A stretch of DNA of 64,000 bases from contig MU405335.1 of the NCBI GenBank assembly GCA_022836615.1, positions 56,592-120,591 on the forward strand, written 5' to 3'. This DNA is from Annulohypoxylon bovei var. microspora (lineage: Eukaryota > Ascomycota > Sordariomycetes > Xylariales > Hypoxylaceae). The position numbers and the translations under genes were made by a program. Shown piece after piece: positions 10,732-22,600 of this stretch. The notes beneath the pieces are model-generated. The model had not been told where the DNA came from, did not search any database, and saw only the letters and a program-made list of their open reading frames with translations. Within the stretch, counting starts at the first letter, position 1; every line of letters begins with the position of its first letter.

Positions 10732-13548
10732 TCACGGCGGTCGAGTGAATTCGAAAAGATCGTGGGCTTCTCTACTCCACGGCCCTCCGTTTGCTCTAGC
10801 AAACTTAGGCATCGGTGTAATAGTAGCTTCTTTGGTCCGGCTTCCTAGCTTAGACCCCCGTCTATCAGTTTCATGTCTCCCAGAGTTCGAGGAATTTCCC
10901 GCCGCCGCTTCTAGAGGCAAAGGACATTGCGGAACCTGACCGGCAGCATCCGAAGGCTTGGCAGCCTTCTTACCTCGGGTGGCGGGGTTGACCACTATCC
11001 TCGAAGGTGGTTGTAGGACCGCCGTAGTGTTCTCAAGTACTGGAGCCTGCATGTCTAAATCTGCGTTTATTTGGATTGTCCCAGATTTCGCTTGTTTCCG
11101 CAGAAACTTCGAAGTCGCTTTCACATCATTTGTTTCTGTATTCCGGCGATCGATAGACTGAGGAACAGTACGATCCTCAACTATTTCTATTTCTTTGTCA
11201 GGAGGATGATCCCGACACTGATCGTTTGTGTTGACTTGGTTGCCATGTGTCGTAACCGTATCTCTGAAATTTGCCTCGGACGTGGTGGCTTGTACTCCCG
11301 AATGGTTCGCGGCCAAGTTGCTAATGAGACTCCCTTCGCCACACTTACCTCCACCCCCACTTTGTGGAAGTCCTCCACGGTCATCTATTTCTTCAACGTC
11401 GAAAACAAACCCAATGACCTCCTTACTACGTATGTTCTTGCGGCCTAGATGAGCAAGGCGAGGAGGAGGAACGCTATCAGGTAAGAAGTCTTCCTCTTCA
11501 GACACGACCTGCTTCTCGTCACATTTCCCCACCGTTGAAGAAGGATCTATACTATCCTCAGTTGGAGTTCTCTTCTTCTTTCTAGATGACTGCTTTCTGC
11601 GCTTAGGAGATCTAGCTGTTTCGGCTAGAACGGTATCCTCATGCGCGGGCTTAAGCGTCGTTGTGCGCCTGTTAGTTGTTTTACTATAACGAGTATGAGG
11701 CGTCATCTCGTTAGGACACTCGCGCTCGTCTTGAACGACAAGCATTGTAATATTTGGAACATCTTCGCCCTCTTCGTCAATCGGACTATCTCGTTCATGA
11801 CGTCTTCTCTCCGTATCTCGTCTTTTTCTTGACTTAGATTTTGTTGATAACGCACTGCGCGACAGAACTAGTTCCTCATCGTCTGATTCTAGCTTCTGCG
11901 GGAATCGGCTTGTATCCGCGGGGTCCACCGGATCGTAGTCTTGATTAACAACCCTTTTAGAGCCGTATGGGTCGGCCCTAGCCATGCTAGATCGCTTCTT
12001 GTCGGCACCTTCAATAGAGTTAATAGTATTTTGTTTCTTTTGCCGAGGATGCACATTAGCTTCTCTACTTTGAATGTCTAAGGATCCGTCTCCATTAAAC
12101 ACATTATTGTTTAGATGTCCCATTGTCTTGTCGCCTATTGAAGTGGATAGGTCTTGGCAGTCGATTCGACTCTTGGTTATTCTCGACGAAATGCTAGCCT
12201 CCAAGTTCTCAGAAACCACCATTAAGCCTCGTTTCTTTCTTGGCTTGATGCGCAACTCTGTTCTAGGTTCGCTCGTGGCTTGTTCCTGGCCCAATCCCTG
12301 TGGCTCTTGATTGCGGTTTGTTGTTTTTGGCATATTTCCAATCTTAGATGCTGCAGTAAGACCTTGACTCCGAATCGACGTCTTTGATCCTGATACCAAG
12401 GATGGATACTCGGTCCTTTTACTTCTCGTAGATGCCACCGATGATCCATCATCAAGCAGGTTGCGTTTAGCCTTAGGCCGCGAAGGATTTAATTTATCCG
12501 GATCTGAGTCCATTGTGTTCAAGTTCACTGATATTGACTGCAGTGGATCATCCCTTATGACACGGTCCCTAGTCTCCCCCTTTCGTTTCGACCCCGGTCG
12601 TGTGGTGCTAGTAGTGGAATTGTGTTGCTCCCTGGGATCCGGACTGCTCTCTATAGGAAATGGCGAGAATTGGACCTCATTCATATTCTGCATCGGAGCT
12701 GTTAGTACTCGCGGTATATTGTTCAATAGCGTAGCCCTAGGCGCATTGGCCGGCCTCTCTTTTCGAATGGATGTGGACGTTGTGCGTGTTAATACGGGCG
12801 TAGAATCTGAATTCTCATCATCATCATCATCGGGATCAGGTGAAGCTTTCGGGGGCCTACTCCGTATTAGTGGAGTGCTCGTCGGAGTACCTGAAAGTGT
12901 CAGCGCGGCGCCAAACAAGCTTCGTGCATAGCCGTTCTTGCTTGGAGGTGACACTTCTCGCCTCCTTCGTTTCGCAGGGCGCGCGGTGTCATCCTGTGGC
13001 GACGCAACTATTTTCTGCCGTTCTTCATATGGAGATTCGGTAGGCATGAGTGCGCGCCCATGATGCCCAGTAGGCGTGCCGATCAAATGATGGAGAGGCT
13101 TATGCCGTAGCTGAAAGTGAGGGGTGGCGGCATGTGGTGTAGCGGCGGTTTCATGCGTGGGAGGTCGGCGCGCGAGGGCAGCGGCCTGTCGTTCGGCTTT
13201 TTCCTGGGCCCTCTTATCTACCAGTTCAGATAAATCTTGATCCCGACTCCCCGTACATTCGGCAACTTGAACAATAACTCCTCCCCTCTCAAGCTCGACT
13301 TCATCGCCGTCGTTTAAGTCGTAGTCCTCGCGCCAATGTGTATCTCCCACAAAGTTACCGCGATCATCATATACCATAATACGCTTGTTAAATGTATGGT
13401 ACTTCAATCTTCCATCTTGCCAGCGTTTCTGCTTTCTTCGAAGGTCGCGCGTGAAGAGACATACGAATTCGAGGACCGGGGCGGTAGAAGGCGCTTGTTG
13501 GTGATTCGAGGATGCAGAGCTATGTATAACCTGCGCGGTTGCAGCCAT
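10732..13548 (-). CDS. Mte1/Dbl2/ZGRF1-family protein (DUF2439 N-terminal domain)
   Basis: Single exon, 938 residues from M at 13548; an in-frame upstream M at 13617 is less likely. Residues about 25-100 (VLEFVCLFTRDLRRKQKRW ... KYHTFNKRIMVYDDRGNFVGD ... GDEVELERGGVIVQV) match the DUF2439/ZGRF1-like N-terminal domain. In yeasts this is carried by Mte1 and Dbl2, partners of the Mph1/Fml1 helicase in D-loop and recombination control (established knowledge). The rest is long, charged and disordered, with many Lys/Arg clusters. The extreme C-terminus has GPWSREAHDLFEF, which I recognise as a short conserved element of filamentous-fungal homologues. A nuclear role in homologous recombination or telomere maintenance is inferred from the family. 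Nothing is truncated. It is divergent from the BAR-SH3 gene across a 1.5 kb intergenic region. Confidence 0.85.
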   Translation of the reverse strand: MAATAQVIHSSASSNHQQAPSTAPVLEFVCLFTRDLRRKQKRWQDGRLKYHTFNKRIMVYDDRGNFVGDTHWREDYDLNDGDEVELERGGVIVQVAECTGSRDQDLSELVDKRAQEKAERQAAALARRPPTHETAATPHAATPHFQLRHKPLHHLIGTPTGHHGRALMPTESPYEERQKIVASPQDDTARPAKRRRREVSPPSKNGYARSLFGAALTLSGTPTSTPLIRSRPPKASPDPDDDDDENSDSTPVLTRTTSTSIRKERPANAPRATLLNNIPRVLTAPMQNMNEVQFSPFPIESSPDPREQHNSTTSTTRPGSKRKGETRDRVIRDDPLQSISVNLNTMDSDPDKLNPSRPKAKRNLLDDGSSVASTRSKRTEYPSLVSGSKTSIRSQGLTAASKIGNMPKTTNRNQEPQGLGQEQATSEPRTELRIKPRKKRGLMVVSENLEASISSRITKSRIDCQDLSTSIGDKTMGHLNNNVFNGDGSLDIQSREANVHPRQKKQNTINSIEGADKKRSSMARADPYGSKRVVNQDYDPVDPADTSRFPQKLESDDEELVLSRSALSTKSKSRKRRDTERRRHERDSPIDEEGEDVPNITMLVVQDERECPNEMTPHTRYSKTTNRRTTTLKPAHEDTVLAETARSPKRRKQSSRKKKRTPTEDSIDPSSTVGKCDEKQVVSEEEDFLPDSVPPPRLAHLGRKNIRSKEVIGFVFDVEEIDDRGGLPQSGGGGKCGEGSLISNLAANHSGVQATTSEANFRDTVTTHGNQVNTNDQCRDHPPDKEIEIVEDRTVPQSIDRRNTETNDVKATSKFLRKQAKSGTIQINADLDMQAPVLENTTAVLQPPSRIVVNPATRGKKAAKPSDAAGQVPQCPLPLEAAAGNSSNSGRHETDRRGSKLGSRTKEATITPMPKFARANGGPWSREAHDLFEFTRPP

Positions 13549-15091
13549 ATTTATTGATAGATACCCAGGGACATTAAGTGGTGCTATTCGAGATGTACGT
13601 AGGGGACCCGATGACAAGATGAAGAGAACATTTGGAATATGACTAAAAGTTGTTGATTCGCCGTTCAGCTTATCTATCCAAGTACCTAGGTATCAGGACC
13701 TTAACGCGTTTAAATTTGTTAAAGCGTGTTTTCTCTAGTTGAGAAGCTACACCCCACGTAACCTACCAGAACGCGCTAGCACGTGCTGCATTGAATTTAC
13801 ACATTACTACCTGCAGCAGCAGCAGTACTTCGTAAATGTATCCATTCATATTAAACATTATTTCAATGTTAGCTACCTATCATTTTACCATGATGCTGGA
13901 GACTTGATAAATTTCATAGAAATAGATATGTACCAGGTAGGCATATTATATATGATTTACTAGGTACTCAAATATATTTCTAACAGTGTACAGTCTGAGC
14001 GAAATACCATCAGTCATTCGTCGCTCCTTGACTTAAAATCAACTTACTGCCTTTGAAAATGTAACAGTTGACCCCAGCTACTTACTAGGTACGTACCTCG
14101 AATTGACCCCTCAATTAATACCTTATGTACATACGATGAGCTTATGTATAGTAGTGACGTATTTCCGCTTATCGTTATCACTAACTTTGAACTTATGTTT
14201 AATTCGGAACGATGAGACGTACATACGTTATTGGACCTAACCGTCGGCGTACGTGTACCCTCCCGTCAGGTATTCTCCAATTTGTTTGGCAGACAAGAAA
14301 AGGCGGGAATTGACGAAGGACGTAAATTGAACCTGACGCTACTCCTCCTTAGTCGGTCATCCTGCAGGCAAACGTACTCCTTCCTCCACTAAGGTTTCGT
14401 GTCCTAGGACCCCTTCCCACACTCGTCGTAACAAAACTCTGTCATAATGTCAAGTATCCGATCATAGTAGTCATAGTAAATTATACCAAGTAGGATGAAA
14501 TAGTACATCTTGTTTATACCTACATTCAACGTTCCTTCCGTTCCTCTTGCGCTTGCGATTTCCAACATTGAGGGTACCCATCTTATACTTTCTAATATTC
14601 GTCAATTGGAAGTTAGGATCCCGGTAGCTCGGTAAACCGGCAGGTGCTCATTCGCTGAGCTCCTCTTCAGCGCTCTCTGACTCCTGACTCCGCGTCTTTC
14701 AGTTCGTAACTTTACAACTACCCGTACGGATGGGAGATTCTCCAACCTCGTTTCTGCCTACGTCTTTTTTCGCCCCTCCCCCCTACTTCAGTTTTCAAAC
14801 TCCAAGAGCGGCGCAGTTTGACCAATTTACGTCTTTTTATTTCCCACTTTCAGCCCGTCAGCGATTAGCACCTCTTTTCTCTCGCTTTTTTTCCAATTGC
14901 TCGCCCCTTTACAACTTCCGCCCACTTAGAACCCAGAACTCAAGAGCATAGTCCCCTCGTCATGCCGTATCTTAAGAGCTATCAACCCCACATATAATTA
15001 ATCCTCTAAACCCCGCCAAGTGCCTCACTTCGACGTTAAACAATTGGACGACAAGATTAGTTCTGCGACGAAACTCGCCAACTTTCCCAAC
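13549..15091. other. Divergent promoter region between the Mte1-type and BAR-SH3 genes
   Basis: Bidirectional upstream region. It holds a TACCTAGGTA palindrome (13683-13692), a short CAG run near 13812-13823 and a CT-rich leader at about 14640-14950 before the BAR-SH3 start. Small frames in it, for example 13739-13963 and 14730-14951, look like untranslated leader. Confidence 0.6.
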
Positions 15092-16724
15092 ATGCAATCC
15101 ATGCAAAGACAATTTGGGAAATTACTCCACAAGGCTCCTGGAGATAATGCTAAGGTAGCCGTTTTATTGAACGATTACGAGGATGCTGATAGAGTTCTTG
15201 TTAAGGTATGGGCTAAGAAGACCAATTACTGTCCCGTGCCACTCAACCGCGATTCAAGCATCCAGTCTAGGTAATTTACTAACACCTCCGAATCTCTAGA
15301 TTATTGACCATACCAAATCATGGCGCGAATCCTGGATCGATCTAGCTATGGCGCAATTGGGCATAGTCACGGAATACGATGGCCTCTGGGACCCCATAGT
15401 TGGTGCCACCGATGGTCATGGGAAATCAGCAGCGCCGACTCCAGACCTTCAACTCGAACGTACCTTGAAACTGAAACAGGTTTATACCGAACTAAAAGCA
15501 GAGCTGCTTGAAGAAGTCGGCCTCATCGAGACGAGTATTATTAAACCTGCCTCAGATGCCCGGGATTGTATTGCTCCTTTAAGGAAGACGATCAAAAAGA
15601 GAGAAAATAAGAGGTTAGATTACGAGAAGTGTCAAGATAAAGTCAACAAATTGCAAAGAAAGGGTGGCCGAAGTCCCAAGGAAGAGGCAGCTTTGGCGAA
15701 GGCCGAGAGTGAAGTCGCACGGGCAGCTGAGGTATAGAATACAACCCCAGTATAGGATATGATAGTTGAGTAAGACTAACAAGATGAATAGGAATTTAAT
15801 ACTTCGGACTCACATCTGAGAGAAACGTTACCACCCCTTGTGGCTGCGACGTTTGACTTAATACCACCGCTCGTATCAGGAGTGGTTATGATTCAGAACA
15901 GACTGCTCGGGCTATACTATACAACGCTTCACAACTACTGTCAAGACTATGACTTCCCTTCGCCACCACCACCTATGGAAAGTGTGGTATCTATGTGGTC
16001 AGCTGACTATGAACCCGTCAAGCGCGAAGTCGAATCAATAACCTGCATCGCAACAGGCAAGGCGGTTAAAATGCCTATGAAACTACCAGACGACCCAACC
16101 AATACCGATAATGACGATCGGAAACCGTCCAATTCGTCCGCGGCTTCCACTGTTGAAAACGGCATTAACGGCTTTCGACGTTCATCGTCTGGACTCATCA
16201 GCAGTGGTAGTGCCGGGCCTCCTATGCCAGGTCCACGACCGAAACGCATCCCGTCAACTACCTCACTAGCCTCCCAAGCAAGTGCCGGTGCGCCACCAAG
16301 GCCGTCCTTTGCCAACCATCTTGCTCCAACCGATTTTACTACTGCGTCCCGACTCGGACAGACATTATCACCTGCTATATCGCCTGGGTCGACTCAGCCA
16401 AGATCGGATTATTTCGGTCGGCCCTCAACTGCATCAACATCAGCGTCCACCACTTCGCTCAACACGGCTGCCAGCATGGCCTCTATCGCGGTCAAAAAGA
16501 AGCCGCCGCCACCTCCGCCACCAAAGAAAATCGGATCGTTCCGGCAAGAGGAATTCGTAGTCGCCCAATACGACTTCACCGGACAGAACGCCGGCGACTT
16601 ATCCTTCCGCGAGGGCGACAGGATAAAAATCGTCAAGAAAACTGGGACGGACCAGGACTGGTGGGTGGGCGAAGTAAAAGGGATCAAGGGTAACTTCCCG
16701 GCGAATTACTGCAAGACGACTTAA
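15092..16724 (+). CDS. BAR-SH3 domain protein (Rvs167/amphiphysin-like)
   Basis: Exons are 15092-15205, 15300-15731 and 15792-16724; both introns (94 and 60 nt) have clear branch sites (ACTAAC, GACTAAC). The product is 492 residues. The start MQSMQRQFGKL matches my memory of this family in moulds. The frame is open further 5' but lacks an ATG there. Residues about 1-240 form a BAR domain: helical, with a KTIKKRENKRLDYEKCQDKV-type helix and LYYTTLHNYCQDYDFPSPPP near its end. A Ser/Pro-rich linker and a run of seven prolines follow. The SH3 domain is at about 435-492 (VAQYDFTG, DLSFREGD, DWWVGE, GNFPANYC), with all ligand-groove aromatics in place. BAR-SH3 proteins bend membranes at endocytic sites and link to actin (established knowledge). 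The local role is inferred. Confidence 0.9.
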
Positions 16725-17852
16725 CAGTCCACAGTATGGTTTAGCGGTTAGAAATAGACGTCTGTCTTGTGCCAGAGGTTTGGCTTAGATACTTCTAGTC
16801 GATTAATGTTATCCCTTTTCCAGCACTGGTCAAAAGGAGGTTTCTGCTTAAAATATCCTTGGTAGATGAAGAGAAGGGCTGGATGACAGGATGAATAACG
16901 AAATGGGATGGGGTAGGAGGGAAGAATTAGGGCAACTTCACTGTTAGTACCTAGGATAATCATGTACACGACATGCAAGATAGGAGGATAAAAAGAAAAA
17001 CGTGCTTCAGGTCGTCACATTATAAGAAATCGATGCGAATCACGGCGCGATAGTTGCTTAATATGGAATATGGCTGTATTCTCGTTCTTTAAAAAAATAT
17101 ATATAAAAAAGGCAATGCATCCAACCAGTCTGCTAAGGTGATAGTTGATCACATTCAACCACGCCAGGTTGATGTGCCCGGAGCGAGAATATCGCCCAAT
17201 TCTCCCCATATCACGTGTTTCTTGTTTTCCTGTTCCTCCTAGCCCACCTCCTGTCTCCCGTCTTCCGTCTCCCATATTCAATAGCAGATGCCAACGAATA
17301 CTCACTCGGGGGCTGCTCCTCGGCGAGTAAGGCAAGAATAAAAATCTATATCTGGAGCCCGAAATCAAAGAAGAAATATGTCGGGGTCGGACTGCCGTGC
17401 AATCCCAACTTATGTGCCTGTCCCCTGCGCCTATTGAATCCATGCATGCAAATGTAGTCGTGTCATCCAGTCTTTGGGGTATCATGATGAGACAAAGGAG
17501 ATACGGCGACTCGGAGCGCCGATACGTGTACTGGTTAGCGGCTAGACGACAGCCGACCAAACAGAAATGCAATAAATAGATCCGGAGTGCGTAACACAAC
17601 TCTTTAAGAAAGAAAGGAATGGCGTTGTTGATACATAAGACGGGGAACCCTACCCCAATCTCATAGCATTACCAGGATTCAAGCGGTCGGGTAAGGCCTT
17701 CGCGGTTGAGCACATGCGGAGGAGTCAACAGGTACCTGTAATGAACATATAGCGATAGGGGGTATGATCGAGCGAATAGTATTGCACACAAGTTGGCCCG
17801 GTAACAGCAGTATATGCCGTCTATCGTGCCGAGATAGGCAAATATAGTACGC
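16725..17852. other. Gene-free stretch between convergent genes
   Basis: 3' regions of the BAR-SH3 gene (+) and the 404-residue gene (-). Frames at 17015-17599 and on the opposite strand are unsupported overlaps. No repeat or RNA gene was recognised. Confidence 0.55.
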
Positions 17853-19692
17853 TTAGAATGTGCTAGGACCTAGTTCAACTGCTGGTGGCGTCGCGCCCTC
17901 TCGTCGTTTGCGTTCTTCTTCAGCCCTGATAGCGCGGGTGATCTCTTCGACTTGGATGTCCGCCGGGCCTCGGGCTCCCAGATAACCATCTTCCGAGTCT
18001 TCTAATTCCATAGGCGTCACGGGTCCAGGTGATCCCAAAGGTTCCAGTCTCGGTTTACTTGGCTTGGACATACTAGTAAACCCGATCGTCCTTAGAGAAC
18101 TCATCGTTGCCGCGTTAACATTCCCACCATTAAGGGCTATTGTCGCTTGAGCAATCATGTCGCGTTGGTACTGCTGCAGTCTGCGTTTCGCGTCGGACTC
18201 GTTGCGCGAATGTCCCATCGTAGAAGTATCTCTGGTAGTGGGTATCTGGTTGTCCGACTTACTCCCCATTGGAGGGGAGGGAATAAGATTCGACGTCGGC
18301 GGCCTGCTTTGTTGTTTGCTTCTTTTCTCTTCCTTCCTTTTCACGTAGTTAGAAGGATAATATTTGCCCATCGGTAAGGAGTTATCCTGCGTTCCGGTCG
18401 GCATGTAACTAGCAACGGGAGTATTCGACCCGGAATCGAAGCTAGGTTGTGGCCGGCCTGAAGCATTAGGTTGCCCAAGTCGCGTGGATCGTTCGGCCAT
18501 AGTTACGGGAAGGGTAGTAGAAGGGTTGGCTCCTATCGGCACTCCAGTGGTGGTAGTTGTCTTGCTATCAAGAGAGCCTGAGTGGCCGGCACGTTCGATA
18601 GATTTGATGCGAGCCTTGGAAGCATCAAGCTGAAATGGGTGAGGACAATAAACTCGGGCTTGGTCCTCGTGTAAGGGGAAATAGCCACTACACCAGAGAC
18701 GGTAGGTTAGCCAGGATATCCATGTTTTTTTACTTTAACAAACATACCCAGGAAGATCGCCGCGAGCGGAGAGAGGTGCGGGTGGAGTATAAACAGGTGC
18801 GCTGTTGACTTTCTTGGCAGTTGGTAACTCAATAGCAATTGGCCTAGTCCTAGCAGGTGTTGATCTAGGAGAGTCGAACAGCGTCGGGTCTTTTTTTCCT
18901 GAATCAGTTGCAAGATTAATTAGCAGGTATTTATTTGTCTTATGACGCAGTTAACAAAGCCAACATGTAAAAAGGCACACTAAAACATGTGGTGAAGAGG
19001 GGTACATGGGTCGGTTCAGAGGGTCTTTAGGCGGCGCTTCGTTAGTGGCCACAAGATTTCCATTTGACCCCTAAAAGAGGGCACCTAAACAAACGGGTAA
19101 CCATCCTGGATATCCTTGAAATGCACCCCGCCTTAGGGGCTGGTAGTGGAGAGCATTAGTGGCTTACTAGGCGCCATCCAACCACGGTCTTCCACCGCCG
19201 GTCACAAGTCGGAAATGGCAATCTTCACCGTTAAAACATAGAACGGTAACCCGGCAACTTGCCAGTAGGAGGATATCAAAGCAAACAAAAAAAAATGTAG
19301 AAAAGGATATTGGTTACTAATCCGACCCGTCTGAACGGACGTCTAGTTTCTTCGAGTTGCGTCGCGCAGCAAAGATCCACCAACCGATTTCCGACATCGT
19401 TCTCCCCATGATAGAAGCGACTGTTTTTATAAAATGGTCTCTCAGATAGGAAATCAGACTTACCAACACTGGGTCTAAGCTTCGGAGAAGCTCCGGGGTT
19501 GTACTGTGGATTTTCCATTGCCAGATTCGGCGAGGGTCTTGTAGAGAAGACAATATCATCCTGCCGGATGTCGGGCGAGGAGAGCGGTGACGCTTCGGAT
19601 GAGCTAGACATGGTTCTTGATGGCGGTGGCGGTCGTCTTTTCATAGAAGACAGATACGAAGAAGGCTTGAACGAGCGGCCGAAGCTTGCCAT
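17853..19692 (-). CDS. Conserved filamentous-fungal protein of unknown function (404 residues)
   Basis: Exons are 19692-19464, 18898-18748 and 18687-17853; introns are 565 and 60 nt. The joins preserve frame: PSVG+KKDPTLFDSPRST, then RGDLPG+GYFPLHEDQARVY. Branch sites TGCTAATTAA and GCTAAC sit before the acceptors. The protein begins MASFGRSFKPSSYLSSMKRR and is basic, Ser/Pro-rich and mostly disordered. Its core, GYFPLHEDQARVYCPHPFQL, is a motif I recall from uncharacterised ascomycete proteins. The C-terminal half has a helical stretch (ESDAKRRLQQYQRDMIAQAT) and a charged region (IQVEEITRAIRAEEERKRRE). No enzyme motif, signal peptide or membrane segment is visible. The first intron is about ten times the local norm. 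I cannot assign a function. Confidence 0.7.
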
Positions 19693-22600
19693 ATTATCGT
19701 CAGTCCCTCGAATTCGAATTCCACCAACCCGCCCTTACAGCAGCCTCCAGATATAGCGTTGAGGTAGATCTAATCGACAATAATATCCTAGTTAGTATGA
19801 CTCTTAAGGATATCGGTTGATGTTTTTAGTAGCAGACGACAATCTTAATCAAATATAGGTGGCCAAGCAGACAAAATAATTCAAATGAAGCCAGAGAGGA
19901 AGTCGAACTTGTCGTGATTGAAAGCCCGTTGTTCGGTCGGCTTTTGATGTCAGACAGCGGAATCCGCTGAGGTTCCCACCTGTTGTATGTGCCGATGGAT
20001 TCGCCTAGGATTTTATCCTGTTTTTTTCTTCCTCTTCCAAGATAACAGCGTGCTGCGTGCTTTATAATAGTAGAAGTCGTGCTACATGGAAAAGCAGCGG
20101 CTCGTCGCGGCGATTGTCGATATTTCAAGCAAACAAATGACAATGCAATGAGACGAAGGGGGATAAGCCGTGACCGGTGTCTTACCTGTAGCTGAAGGTG
20201 CTGGTGGGTTATGTTGAACGTGAGGATTGATATCTCACATTACCATGCAGTACATAAATGAAGCATGCTATTATCAGAAATGTGATTCGGGTCAAGAAGG
20301 ATCGTCGTGTCTGGTCCGTCTCAGGCAGCGTAATGTGCAGTACAGTAGCAGAGTAGGTGTGTGTAGATTGTTCGGCGTATCCACAGGTAATTTGACCATT
20401 CACTGGTGAGTGGATGGGTAGATGGGTAGATGGGTAGATAGTGTGGGTGGTGGATAGTTAGACGATGGATGGGATGGATGAATAGAAACGGATGGATATG
20501 TGCAAATATGTAGACCCGCTTCCTCCCACTTGTTTTTTTCTTACCTCTAACCCGGCAAAGAGACGGTAGTCCTTGGCATCTGATGTAGAATTTGGATCGC
20601 TCGAAAATTTATCGTTGCCCGGGAGGAAAAGAAGAGAGCAGATGCTTTTCTAATCGTGGTGGAGGTGATGGGTGGTAAACGTGATAGTTGAGTGAGTGTG
20701 GTGTGTGGTAGATGGTAGGCTCGCAGATGTGAAGACTACTACCCAGATAGAACCGTTCGAGAACCAACCAGGAGCCTTCGAAGCGGAAGGTTGGAACCCC
20801 TGGAAAGTATTTTATATGGTAAGGTACTGCAGTTTGTAATCCGGGAAAAGAAAAGAAGAAGAAAAAAAGAGTTAAACTCAATCAGCTTGGAACTAATCCG
20901 ATCCAACAGGACCACGGACCCTGGCTTGTGTGTGTGTGGTAAGGCCATTCGAAAGGAATAAAAGGAATACCTAAGGTAGGTATAACACTGTATGTTATGT
21001 TAGGTATTGCGTGCATTCGTATGCACTTGCGACTTTTCTTCTTCTTCGCGTTCCCGTTTGTATCAATCAATCATTGCTTAAAAAGAATAAGAGCTACCCA
21101 TCTTGGTAATGTGGCGTGGAATCATAAATCTTTAATCTTTACAAGAGCCTTGGAAACATTGAAAGTTGAAGATCACACAAATTGTTAAATATGATTGGTA
21201 TGAAACAAACGGTACATAAGCGCATAAGAGACAGAATATGTGCATGTGTGATGAGCTACTTCTCTTTTTTTTTTTTCCTCTCCCCCCCCCCCAAGTACCT
21301 TCCTAATATTCAAATACTCTCAACTTCTGTTCTGTTAAACCTAAAAGAGAGAATACATAATACATCATATATGAAAGACCCTTGAAATTTTGTTAAGCGA
21401 CCCTTGGACTTGTTGGGCTTGAAAGGAAAGCACCTGGGAAGGTTCCACTTTATCTTATGTATGTACCTCATTCATTGTCTTTGTAGCTATGATACTTACC
21501 TCTAATTGGATAGCCCTATCAAGGTATCACTTTTTGTTGACGGTAACAGATTAGCGAGCAAAGAAAAAAAAAGATAAAAGATAAAATAATAATCAGACTT
21601 ACGGCGTGGCCTACGATCGGCTACTCTGTGCTCGATGCGAATAACTTAACAAACTAGCAAGTCAACAATATGCCGACACGCCGAACTGGGCATCGACGTA
21701 TCATTGTACGTAATGAGTAATTTTCTACGACCATCATCCAACCTCGAAAGTATGGAATCGTACGAGCACTATTATCAATGACACCTTATCATATCTAATT
21801 TTGTACATATTAGATATCATCCAGAGTCGCCTTCACACGCTCGGCCGACTCTATCTTATGATAACATGTTACCGGCCGGGAGGGATCGTCTCGGCCTCCG
21901 TGGAGTATGCTAGTAGTAAGTGCTCATACGGAAACGCAAAAGGCAGGCCTGCTTCCTAAGGTTCTATTGTATAGATTACCTCACCATCACACTTATGTCA
22001 TGCCCTTCTCAGGATTACTCCCGGGATTCACACTCCACCGCGGATGACAGCGAGCGGGTGGCAGGGTACGTGCTACCCAGCCTGCAGAGATCAACGTATC
22101 GCGTTGAATATCAAATCGCCGCCGATGTCGTACCTAAGCGATTTAAGGTATAGAACACATAGCCTCGAAACACTAATGACTGCAGCAGGCATGGTCTAAT
22201 AAAGCCTTATTCTACGATACGATGCAATACATACCTACAGAATACTCTAGCAGAGTATTAGTAGAGTATTATCCGACGGGGGGGAACTTTAGTCCCGAGA
22301 TCCAATGATAGACCTACATTTGTCTCAAATTATTGCCACGAGCTAATGTTTGAATGAGCTTCTTGGAGCTGAAATAGGTCACCTTGTGAGGTCACCCAGC
22401 ATATGTGCTGAATTCGAAGTTTATGATTGCGCAGAATTCAATAGTCACACCTAGCCTGTTAGGGTGTATGTGTGGTTCCCTGTTGCCTGCCATCCTTTAC
22501 TTCCAGGTTGCTAGAAAGGAGACCTGAACATATTATTCATCCATTCATGAGATCTGGAATCGCCTCCGGCCTCTAATGGGAGCAAATGGGGAGCTGAATA

